Source of the DNA: Lachnoclostridium sp. UBA2905
Lineage (GTDB): Bacteria > Bacillota > Clostridia > Lachnospirales > Lachnospiraceae
Reading direction: 5' to 3'
DNA length: 22,016 nucleotides
NCBI GenBank assembly: GCA_002349525.1
Contig: DEDL01000010.1
Location: 33,781 to 55,796 of the forward strand
The notes under the pieces are model-generated. The model had not been told where the DNA came from, did no database searches, and was given only the letters and a program-made list of their open reading frames with translations. Of the stretch, positions 6,912 to 13,394 are shown piece after piece. The position numbers and the translations under genes were made by a program. Within the stretch, counting starts at the first letter, position 1. Each line of letters opens with the position of its first letter.

Positions 6912-7450
6912 GTATCAACCATTATAAGAAGTTTGGCAAATTTGCCTATACAGCAAAGCTTCGTAATGGTCTTTTCAGAAACACAGGTGCATGTTTGTCT
7001 CCACAGACTGCATTTTATAACCTCATTGGAATGGAAACACTGGGGCTTAGAATGGAGAGAGCCTGTGAAAATGCGATGAATCTTGCTAAATATATAGACA
7101 GTATAGATGGAATTATGGTAAACTATCCTGGATTGGAATCAAGCAAATGGCATGAAAAAGCAGATAAGGTTCTTAAAAATGGATATGGAACTATTCTTAC
7201 CATCAGAGTTGGAAGTAAGGAAAGAGCATTTGATATAATGGATCGTCTTACGATTCCTCTTATTGTATCCAATATAGGTGATACAAAGACTTTAATTGTT
7301 CATCCGGAATCAACACTTAGCGTACACAGTACACCAAAGGAAAAGGAAGATGCGGATGTATATGACGATCTTATACGAATAAGTGTTGGAATTGAAGACA
7401 TAGAAGACCTTATAAAAGATTTTGATAATGCCATTAACAACAACCAATAA
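6911..7450 (+). pseudogene. metY: metY, 3' fragment (O-acetylhomoserine sulfhydrylase)
   Basis: From about 6911 the frame reads GINHYKKFGKFAYTAKLR, then GACLSPQTAFYNLIGMETLG and LRMERACENAM, which is the C-terminal domain of O-acetylhomoserine sulfhydrylase, and continues through SNIGDTKTLIVHPEST to a normal end. MetY makes homocysteine from O-acetylhomoserine and sulfide or a protein thiocarboxylate. About 179 of the usual roughly 430 residues remain. The N-terminal two thirds with the PLP lysine are missing, and there is no start codon with a ribosome binding site. A TTG at 6995 is only an internal leucine. The downstream genes encode the HcyS system that feeds a MetY, so the loss is conspicuous. 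Confidence 0.85.
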
Positions 7451-7482
7451 AAGACGTTATCATTAGTTAGGAGGAAAAAAAT

Positions 7483-8343
7483 ATGGCAGTTGATTATGCA
7501 ACACTTAAAAAAGGTGGATTCATGCGCCAGAAACAGAAAAACAATTTTTCATTAAGACTTCAGGTGGTAGGAGGTAATCTTACAGCTGAGAATCTTAAGA
7601 AAATAGCAGAGGTTGCTGAGAAATACGGTGATGGACATGTTCATCTTACTTCAAGACAGAGTGTGGAAATTCCATTTATTAAGCTTGATAATATAGATGA
7701 GGTTAAGGATTTGCTTGCAGAAGGTGGTGTAAAACCGGGAGTATGCGGACCACGTGTTAGAACAGTAACTGCATGTCAGGGTAATCAGGTCTGTCCAAGC
7801 GGAAACATTGATTCATATGACATTGCTAAGGAAATAGACAAAAGATATTATGCAAAGGAGCTTCCACATAAGTTCAAATTTGGTGTTACAGGATGCCAGA
7901 ACAACTGTCTTAAGGCAGAGGAAAATGATGTTGGAATCAAGGGTGCATCAATTGTTTCCTGGGATAAGGATGCCTGCATCATGTGTGGTGTCTGTTTAAA
8001 GGCCTGCAGAGAGGGTGCAATCACAGAAGAAAATGGTGAACTTAAGCTTGATACAGATAAGTGTAACTATTGTGGAAGATGTGAGAAGGCCTGTCCAACA
8101 GATGCATGGAAGGGTGAAAACGGATATATCGTGTCATTTGGCGGATTATTTGGTAATAAGATACATAGAGGCGAGGAGCTTATACCGGTTGTTACATCAA
8201 AGGAGCAGCTTTTCAGAGTTACAGATGCTGCAATTAATTTCTTTAATGAGAATGCTAATCCGGGAGAAAGATTCCATTTTACACTTGAAAGAGTTGGAAT
8301 TGACAAGTTCAAGGAAGTAATAAACAAAGCCTATCAGAGCTGA
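7483..8343 (+). CDS. Siroheme sulfite reductase, short ferredoxin-type
   Basis: Cytoplasmic reductase converting sulfite to sulfide with six electrons. 286 residues: an N-terminal ferredoxin-like half-domain (about 15-80), the siroheme/4Fe-4S motif C98-x5-C104 and C138-x3-C142 (TACQGNQVCPSG, TGCQNNC), an inserted two-cluster ferredoxin domain (C165, C168, C171, C175 and C194, C197, C200, C204), and the C-terminal part of the fold. Small single-subunit members are typical of clostridia and archaea; nitrite is an alternative substrate. The neighbours (sulfate uptake, sulfur carriers, siroheme synthesis) favour sulfite. Starts after a strong TAGGAGG 32 bp past metY. No dedicated electron donor gene is adjacent. 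Confidence 0.88.
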   Translation: MAVDYATLKKGGFMRQKQKNNFSLRLQVVGGNLTAENLKKIAEVAEKYGDGHVHLTSRQSVEIPFIKLDNIDEVKDLLAEGGVKPGVCGPRVRTVTACQGNQVCPSGNIDSYDIAKEIDKRYYAKELPHKFKFGVTGCQNNCLKAEENDVGIKGASIVSWDKDACIMCGVCLKACREGAITEENGELKLDTDKCNYCGRCEKACPTDAWKGENGYIVSFGGLFGNKIHRGEELIPVVTSKEQLFRVTDAAINFFNENANPGERFHFTLERVGIDKFKEVINKAYQS

Positions 8344-8378
8344 TAATATTATAAAACGACTATCAGGAGGTACAGATT

Positions 8379-8624
8379 ATGGCAGAATTTGAAATTGATG
8401 AGAGAGTAGACATTACAGATGTGGTTTGTCCAGTCACTTTTGTTAAGGCAAAGGTTGCAATGGAGGAACTTGAAATCGGACAGATTCTTGCAGTAAGGAT
8501 GAACGACGGAGAACCAGTCCAGAATGTACCAAGAAGCTTTAAAGATGAGGGACAGCAGATTCTCAAGCTCATAAACAACGAAGATGGAACCTATGACCTT
8601 ATATTGAAAAAAATAGCAGAATAA
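8379..8624 (+). CDS. TusA-family sulfur carrier
   Basis: An 81-residue protein of the TusA/SirA family, small cytoplasmic sulfur-relay proteins that hold a persulfide on a conserved cysteine. The active site is C17 in DVVCPVTFVKAK. The common TusA motif is CPxP; here the second proline is threonine. The following EIGQILAVRMNDGEP strand and the C-terminal DLILKK fit the fold. Ribosome binding site AGGAGG at about 8365. It sits between sulfite reductase and thioredoxin in the same direction, so it probably receives the sulfide product or passes sulfur to the HcyS carrier; this role is inferred. Confidence 0.82.
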   Translation: MAEFEIDERVDITDVVCPVTFVKAKVAMEELEIGQILAVRMNDGEPVQNVPRSFKDEGQQILKLINNEDGTYDLILKKIAE

Positions 8625-8640
8625 GAAAAGGGTGATAAAT

Positions 8641-8958
8641 ATGGCAGCCAGAGTTAGTAAAGAATCATTTGAAAATGAAGTTTTAAAATGTGATATTCCG
8701 GTAGTCGTTGAGTTTTATTCGGATTCCTGCATACCATGCAAGCAGTTATCCCCAATCCTTGGAGGAATTGAAGACGATTACGAAGACAGGGTAAAAGTTG
8801 TAAAGGTAAATGTTAATTATGATTATGAACTTACCTCAGAGTATCAGGTAATGGCATCCCCTACAATCATTATATTTAAGGATGGAAAAGAAGTACAGAG
8901 AGTCAGAGGACTTGTAAAGAGACCTGAACTCGAAGAACTTGTAAATCAGATTTTATAG
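8641..8958 (+). CDS. Thioredoxin-like protein with CIPC active site
   Basis: A 105-residue single-domain thioredoxin. The redox motif is C30-I-P-C33 (SDSCIPCKQ) rather than the standard CGPC, and the cis-proline loop is MASPTII. The C-terminal helix is normal. Expected roles are electron delivery to sulfur enzymes or reducing persulfides on the TusA/HcyS carriers; a thioredoxin reductase is encoded in the same run of genes at 17132. Start chosen at ATG 8641 after AAAGGGTG; an in-frame GTG at 8632 overlaps that ribosome binding site. Confidence 0.85.
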   Translation: MAARVSKESFENEVLKCDIPVVVEFYSDSCIPCKQLSPILGGIEDDYEDRVKVVKVNVNYDYELTSEYQVMASPTIIIFKDGKEVQRVRGLVKRPELEELVNQIL

Positions 8959-9057
8959 AACCGGATTTTACAGAATATAATTTAAAAAATCAAATTTTAT
9001 AGAACAAGATTTTACAGAATATAATTTACAAGAATCCAATTTTACAGAATAAAATTT
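8947..9057. repeat. Imperfect repeats between thioredoxin and hcyS genes
   Basis: Copies of a GATTTTACAGAATATAATTT-type unit start at 8964 and 9008 (44 bp apart). Shorter related pieces occur at 8949 and from about 9037, and the first piece includes the last codons of the thioredoxin gene. They fill most of the 125-bp gap. Divergence is higher than in the other arrays. Confidence 0.65.
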
Positions 9058-9083
9058 AAAGGATATAACAGAAGGATAAAAAA

Positions 9084-9293
9084 ATGGTAGTTACAATTGC
9101 AGGAGAAAAGAAGAAAATCAAAGAGGGAACAACTGTTGCACAGCTTATTATTGATGAGAATGTAGAAAATGCTGATTATGTAACAGTAACAATCAATGAT
9201 GAGTTCGTTGACAGTGAAAACTTTGACAGTACAGTCATTAATGAAAATGATGTTGTTGAATTCTTATATTTCATGGGAGGAGGAAGCTTATAA
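9084..9293 (+). CDS. hcyS: ThiS/MoaD-like sulfur carrier protein (HcyS type)
   Basis: A 69-residue beta-grasp carrier whose C-terminal glycine would be adenylated and turned into a thiocarboxylate. The end is FLYFMGGGSL: the Gly-Gly needed for activation is followed by extra residues, so it must be trimmed first. That fits the JAMM protease two genes downstream, as in the Wolinella HcyS/HcyD and mycobacterial CysO/Mec systems. A ThiS role in thiamine synthesis is less likely because no thiG or thiH is nearby. Start follows AGAAGG. The stop codon overlaps the hcyF start (TAATG). Confidence 0.85.
   Translation: MVVTIAGEKKKIKEGTTVAQLIIDENVENADYVTVTINDEFVDSENFDSTVINENDVVEFLYFMGGGSL
9276..9283 (+). 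promoter_or_regulatory. hcyF ribosome binding site inside hcyS glycine codons
   Basis: The hcyF Shine-Dalgarno sequence GGAGGAGG is formed by the GGA codons for the C-terminal glycines of HcyS, 9 nt before the hcyF ATG at 9293. The same bases therefore encode the activated tail of the carrier and load ribosomes for its activating enzyme. Confidence 0.75.
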
Positions 9294-10102
9294 TGGCATT
9301 TACCAATGAACAGATAGAGCGTTACTCCAGACATATCATTTTGAAGGAAGTTGGAGTAAAGGGACAGAAAAAGCTCCTTAATGGAAAGGTGCTTATAATA
9401 GGTGCAGGCGGACTTGGTGCACCAGCAGCAATGTATCTTGCTGCAGCAGGTGTTGGAACCATCGGAATCGTAGATGCAGATGAGGTTGATCTTTCAAACC
9501 TCCAGAGACAGATAATTCATGGAACAGCTGATGTTGGAAAGGCAAAAGTAAAATCAGCTAAGGAAACAATAAATGCCATGAATCCAGACGTAACAGTTAA
9601 TACTTACCGTGAATTTGTTACATCTGAAAATGTTATGGATCTTATTAAGGATTATGATTTCATAATCGATGGAACAGATAATTTCCCGGCAAAATTCCTT
9701 ATAAATGATGCCTGTGTAATGGCTAAAAAACCATTTTCACATGCGGGAATCATAAGATTTAAGGGTCAGCTCATGACCTATGTCCCAGGAGAAGGACCAT
9801 GCTACAGATGTGTATTCAAAAATCCACCTCCAAAGGATGCAGTTCCAACCTGTAAGCAGGCTGGAGTAATTGGTGCCATGGGTGGAGTAATCGGAAGCCT
9901 TCAGGCAATGGAAGCAATCAAGTATCTTATCGGAGTAGGCGACCTTCTTACAGGTAAGCTGCTTACATATGATGCACTTAAGATGGAATTCCATACAGTA
10001 CGTCTTCCAAAATACGATGGTAAGTGTGCAGTATGTGGAGAACATCCTACAATTACAGAATTAATTGACTATGAACAGGCAGAATGCCCTGATAAAAAAT
10101 AA
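9293..10102 (+). CDS. hcyF: ThiF/MoeB-like carrier-activating enzyme (HcyF type)
   Basis: E1-like adenylyltransferase that activates the carrier C-terminus with ATP. 269 residues with all family marks: nucleotide loop GAGGLG (37-42), VDLSNLQRQ with the catalytic arginine, DGTDNFPAK, the probable catalytic C187 in PTCKQAG, and a structural zinc site C170-x2-C173 and C245-x2-C248. Starts on the last base of the hcyS stop codon, so the two are translationally coupled, which argues for HcyS as its substrate. ThiF and MoeB are related alternatives; neither thiamine nor molybdopterin genes are in view. Confidence 0.88.
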   Translation: MAFTNEQIERYSRHIILKEVGVKGQKKLLNGKVLIIGAGGLGAPAAMYLAAAGVGTIGIVDADEVDLSNLQRQIIHGTADVGKAKVKSAKETINAMNPDVTVNTYREFVTSENVMDLIKDYDFIIDGTDNFPAKFLINDACVMAKKPFSHAGIIRFKGQLMTYVPGEGPCYRCVFKNPPPKDAVPTCKQAGVIGAMGGVIGSLQAMEAIKYLIGVGDLLTGKLLTYDALKMEFHTVRLPKYDGKCAVCGEHPTITELIDYEQAECPDKK

Positions 10103-10127
10103 TGAAAATGGAAAGTGGTGATTTTGG

Positions 10128-10550
10128 ATGTTATATCTGAAAAAAGAAGATTACGATAAAATATTAAAGCATTGTGTGGATGGCCTGCCAAATGAGTCCT
10201 GTGGACTTATAGGTGGTACAAAGGATGGTAGTGATAAATACATAAAAAAAGTGTATCTTTTAACCAATCTTGATGCCAGCAATGAGCATTTTTCAATGGA
10301 TCCAAAGGAGCAGCTGAATGCCATTAAGGATATGAGAGCCAATGGATATGAATTACTTGGAAACTTTCATTCACATCCGGAATCACCATCAAGACCATCA
10401 GAAGAAGACAAGAGACTTGCTTACGATACAAAGGTGAACTATCTTATATTATCACTTATGGAGATTGATAATCCGGTACTCAAAGCATTTAACATTGATG
10501 AAGAAAAAAATGTTACAGTTGAGGAAATAAAAATATGTGATACAATATAA
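10128..10550 (+). CDS. hcyD: JAMM/MPN+ metalloprotease (HcyD/Mec type)
   Basis: A 140-residue zinc protease of the JAB1/MPN/Mov34 family. The complete JAMM motif is present: E23 in NESCGLIGG, then H81-x-H83-x7-S91-x2-D94 in NFHSHPESPSRPSEED. Relatives cut the residues behind the Gly-Gly of small sulfur carriers (Mec on CysO-cysteine; HcyD on HcyS). Position directly after hcyS-hcyF, plus the extra residues on HcyS, make that carrier the expected substrate. Ribosome binding site GTGGTGAT. Next gene hemA begins 30 bp later. Confidence 0.87.
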   Translation: MLYLKKEDYDKILKHCVDGLPNESCGLIGGTKDGSDKYIKKVYLLTNLDASNEHFSMDPKEQLNAIKDMRANGYELLGNFHSHPESPSRPSEEDKRLAYDTKVNYLILSLMEIDNPVLKAFNIDEEKNVTVEEIKICDTI

Positions 10551-10580
10551 GAAAAAGTAACTGTAAGGAGAAATTGTTTT

Positions 10581-11756
10581 ATGTATTGCATAAGCATAAG
10601 CCACAAAAACACCCCTGCAGATATACGGGCACTATTTGCACTGTCGGAGGAAGACCTACTGAAGCTCTTTAACCAGGTAAGATGGAATGAAAACATCAGC
10701 GGAATAGTATGTCTTTCAACCTGCAACAGGTGTGAAATATTTTTCACATCCAGGGATGAAGGCTCTGTAAGATGTATGGAGAATTACATCACAGAGAACA
10801 AAGGTGTTTCTATGGAACTTCTTTTGTCACATTGTCTTGTATATTCAGGAAAATCAGCTGTAAGACATCTGTATAAGGTATGTGCCGGAATGGATTCGAT
10901 GGTACTTGGCGAGGTGGAGATACTCCGTCAGGTAAAGGAAGCATATTTGTATGCCAGCCAATATGGTATGACAGATACTGAGCTTAATGTAATATTTCAG
11001 GGAGCCCTTAACAGTGCCAAGACAATTACTACTGAGACAAGGATGACAAAACTTCCGGTTTCAATAGGTACACTTACTGCAAGAAAAGTCGTTTCATTTT
11101 TAAATGATGTGAAGACCGGAGATAAGTATGCAGAGGACAAATATGTACTTGTTGTGGGTGCCAGTGGTAAGATTGGTAATATAGTGGTAAGAGACATTGC
11201 AGATTTTAATATACCGGGGCTTAAGATAATATGCACCGGAAGAAATCATAAAACATTATCAGAAAAATATGAAAATATAGACAGTGTTATAGTATGTGAT
11301 TATAAAAACAGATACGATTATGTTGACAGGGCAGATGTGCTTATAAGTGCTACAAGTAGCCCACATTATACATTTACAGCAGAAAGAGTCAGGGAGAATC
11401 TGACAGATACAGATAGGAAAAGGCTGTTTATAGATCTTGCAGTTCCTAAGGATATAGACAGGGAAGTAAGTAATATTGACAACACAGAGTATGTGGATAT
11501 TGATTATTTTAAAAGCCTTGCCTGGGAGAACAATGATGAAAAGCTTTCTGAGATGAAGAAAGCAGCTATGATAATAGATGAGAAGGTTGATGAGGCACTG
11601 AAGAGTCTTGCTTTCACATCATTTCGTAAGGAAAATGAGGTGAGTATGGACCTGCTTTCAGGTAAAAGTGCTGACTGGCTTTTGTACCGTATAAGAGACG
11701 GACTTGATTATGATGAGTTTGAAAAAGTACTTAATATAATTAAGAATGAGGTATGA
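10581..11756 (+). CDS. hemA: Glutamyl-tRNA reductase
   Basis: First step of C5-pathway tetrapyrrole synthesis: glutamyl-tRNA plus NADPH to glutamate-1-semialdehyde. 391 residues, slightly shorter than most. Motifs: catalytic C48 in CLSTCNR, the signature GMDSMVLGEVEILRQVK, the NADPH loop VVGASGKIGN and LISATSS. Ribosome binding site AAGGAGA. It starts a five-gene run that leads to siroheme for the upstream sulfite reductase; no heme-specific late genes are seen in the window. Stop lies 1 bp before the chosen start of the next gene. Confidence 0.94.
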   Translation: MYCISISHKNTPADIRALFALSEEDLLKLFNQVRWNENISGIVCLSTCNRCEIFFTSRDEGSVRCMENYITENKGVSMELLLSHCLVYSGKSAVRHLYKVCAGMDSMVLGEVEILRQVKEAYLYASQYGMTDTELNVIFQGALNSAKTITTETRMTKLPVSIGTLTARKVVSFLNDVKTGDKYAEDKYVLVVGASGKIGNIVVRDIADFNIPGLKIICTGRNHKTLSEKYENIDSVIVCDYKNRYDYVDRADVLISATSSPHYTFTAERVRENLTDTDRKRLFIDLAVPKDIDREVSNIDNTEYVDIDYFKSLAWENNDEKLSEMKKAAMIIDEKVDEALKSLAFTSFRKENEVSMDLLSGKSADWLLYRIRDGLDYDEFEKVLNIIKNEV

Positions 11757-11757
11757 T

Positions 11758-13320
11758 ATGGCATATTTCCCATTTATGATGGATATGAATAATAGAAAGT
11801 GCGTAATAGCAGGTGGTGGAAAAGTTGCAGCAGGCAAAGCAGAGACAATGCTTATGTTTGGAGCGTGTGTGACTGTTGTATCACCTGTTTTTTCACTATA
11901 TTTTTATGATAAATTTGAAGAATCAGACAGAATTATTTTAAAAGAAAAAGAAATTGATGAAAAAGACCTTGAAGGTGCATTTTGTTGTATAATGGCTACA
12001 GATGATCCTGTGGTAAACAGCCGCATGGCCGGAATATGCAGAGAAAAGGGAATTCTCGTCAATGTGGTTGATGTTAAGGATGAGTGTGATTTTTATTTTC
12101 CGGCAATTGTGAAGCAGGATGAGGTAGTAATATCCGTATCAACAGGTGGAGAAAGTCCGGCGTTAGCTGCACACATTAAGAGAGATATAAGAGACTCTCT
12201 GTACGATGGATATGGACGCGTATCAAAAAAGCTTGGACAAATGAGAGAGGATATTATAAGTAACTGTAAATGTGTCAAAGACAGAAAAAAAGTGTTTGAG
12301 AATATGATTATGAAAGAGAAAAAAACAGTGAAAATTGGAACAAGAGGAAGTAAGCTTGCTCTTATCCAGACTGATATGCTTATAGATAAACTTAAAAAAA
12401 TAAGACCGGACCTTAATTATGAAAAGGTAATAATCTCAACAAGAGGCGATAAAATATTAGACAAGCCCCTTGCCTCATTTGGTGGCAAGGCAGTTTTTGT
12501 TGATGAATTTGAGAATGCCATAAGTGAAGGCCTTATTGATATGGCAGTGCATAGTGCCAAGGATATGCCGGGGCAGTTGAAAAAAGGCCTTGTTGTGGCA
12601 GGTGTTTTAGAAAGAGCTGATGTAAGAGACGTCCTTATAACAAAAAGAAACAGCGATTTTGATAAATATATTAAGGGCGAAGCCGATAACACTAAGAGTG
12701 AAGAAGTTTGTAATATTAATGGCCGGGATATAGGTAACATTAAGAGAGAAGATATTGGTAATATTGACGGCCGGGATATAAGTAAGGACGGAGAATTCCT
12801 TGTTGGTACAGGAAGCTTAAGAAGAGAGTGTCAGATTAAGGCAATATATGACAGGCTTTGTGTGGCTTCACTTCGTGGCAATGTCAATACAAGAATAGAT
12901 AAACTGAAGAATGGACAATATGATGGCATTATTCTTGCGGCAGCAGGTATAAAAAGAATGGGATTAGATAAGGAAGAAGATCTGTCATACCATTATTTTT
13001 CAAAAAATGAGATGGTTCCTTCAGGCTGTCAGGGCATTATAGCAGTGGAAACCAGGGAATATGGCCTTGCAAATAAGCTTGCAGAAGAGATATCTGATGA
13101 AAAAACCATGCAGGAATTTGTAGCAGAAAGATACCTGCTTGAAGTGCTTGAAGCAGGATGTCACGAAGCAGTGGGAGTTATATCAGAGGTAAATGATGAT
13201 GTTATTGAGCTCTCATTTATGAAAATGATTGATGGACAGATTATAAAAAACACTGTGACAGGTCCTGTAAAGGATTACAGGGAGCTGGTACTTTCATTGA
13301 CAAAAGGAGCATTAGAATAA
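11758..13320 (+). CDS. hemC: Fusion: precorrin-2 dehydrogenase (CysG-N/Met8 type) + HemC
   Basis: Two enzymes in one 520-residue chain. Residues 1 to about 187 are the NAD-dependent precorrin-2 dehydrogenase/ferrochelatase of siroheme synthesis (VIAGGGKVAAGKAE nucleotide loop, VNVVDVKDECDFYFPA, STGGESPALA). Residues 189-520 are hydroxymethylbilane synthase (KIGTRGSKLALIQT, DMAVHSAKDMP, GTGSLRRE, and cofactor cysteine in LEAGCHEAVG). Residues about 300-350 of the HemC part hold an insertion with three 8-residue repeats. Start at 11758 follows GAGG just after the hemA stop; ATG 11746 would overlap hemA. Internal ATGs at 12304 and 12310 could give HemC alone but lack a clear ribosome binding site. 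Confidence 0.92.
   Translation: MAYFPFMMDMNNRKCVIAGGGKVAAGKAETMLMFGACVTVVSPVFSLYFYDKFEESDRIILKEKEIDEKDLEGAFCCIMATDDPVVNSRMAGICREKGILVNVVDVKDECDFYFPAIVKQDEVVISVSTGGESPALAAHIKRDIRDSLYDGYGRVSKKLGQMREDIISNCKCVKDRKKVFENMIMKEKKTVKIGTRGSKLALIQTDMLIDKLKKIRPDLNYEKVIISTRGDKILDKPLASFGGKAVFVDEFENAISEGLIDMAVHSAKDMPGQLKKGLVVAGVLERADVRDVLITKRNSDFDKYIKGEADNTKSEEVCNINGRDIGNIKREDIGNIDGRDISKDGEFLVGTGSLRRECQIKAIYDRLCVASLRGNVNTRIDKLKNGQYDGIILAAAGIKRMGLDKEEDLSYHYFSKNEMVPSGCQGIIAVETREYGLANKLAEEISDEKTMQEFVAERYLLEVLEAGCHEAVGVISEVNDDVIELSFMKMIDGQIIKNTVTGPVKDYRELVLSLTKGALE
12712..12783. repeat. 24-bp coding repeat inside hemC, 3 units
   Basis: Units 12712-12735, 12736-12759 and 12760-12783 encode NINGRDIG, NIKREDIG and NIDGRDIS (residues 319-342). 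Units 1 and 3 share the GGCCGGGATATA core. They lie in a loop just before GTGSLRR. Confidence 0.85.
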
Positions 13321-13394
13321 TGGGGAGTGTATATCATAAGGAGCTGGTACTTTCATTGACAAAAGGAGTATTAGAATAATGGGAATTGTATATC
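13281..13394. repeat. 59-bp tandem duplication across the hemC/cobA boundary
   Basis: GGAGCTGGTACTTTCATTGA and what follows, through the stop codon, ATGGG and GTATATC, occurs at 13281-13335 and again at 13340-13394, 59 bp apart with few differences. The copy unit spans the hemC tail, the TAATG overlap and the cobA start. Confidence 0.9.
13320..13379 (+). other. 19-codon relic ORF between hemC and cobA-hemD
   Basis: The duplication leaves an ORF whose ATG overlaps the hemC stop (TAATG) and whose TAA overlaps the cobA start in the same way. It encodes MGSVY followed by HKELVLSLTKGVLE: the first residues of a CobA start and then the last residues of HemC. It is probably not a functional protein but may carry translating ribosomes from hemC to cobA. 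Confidence 0.6.

Noticed and set aside
6912..7079. C-terminal half of the 6756-7079 frame as a novel protein domain
   Set aside because: It is metY DNA read out of frame; the metY frame gives clear family motifs over the same bases.
9084..10102. Reading the ThiS-like/ThiF-like pair as thiamine or molybdopterin genes
   Set aside because: No thiG, thiH, moaE or other cofactor genes are nearby; the JAMM protease, extended carrier tail and metY/sulfite reductase context favour homocysteine synthesis.
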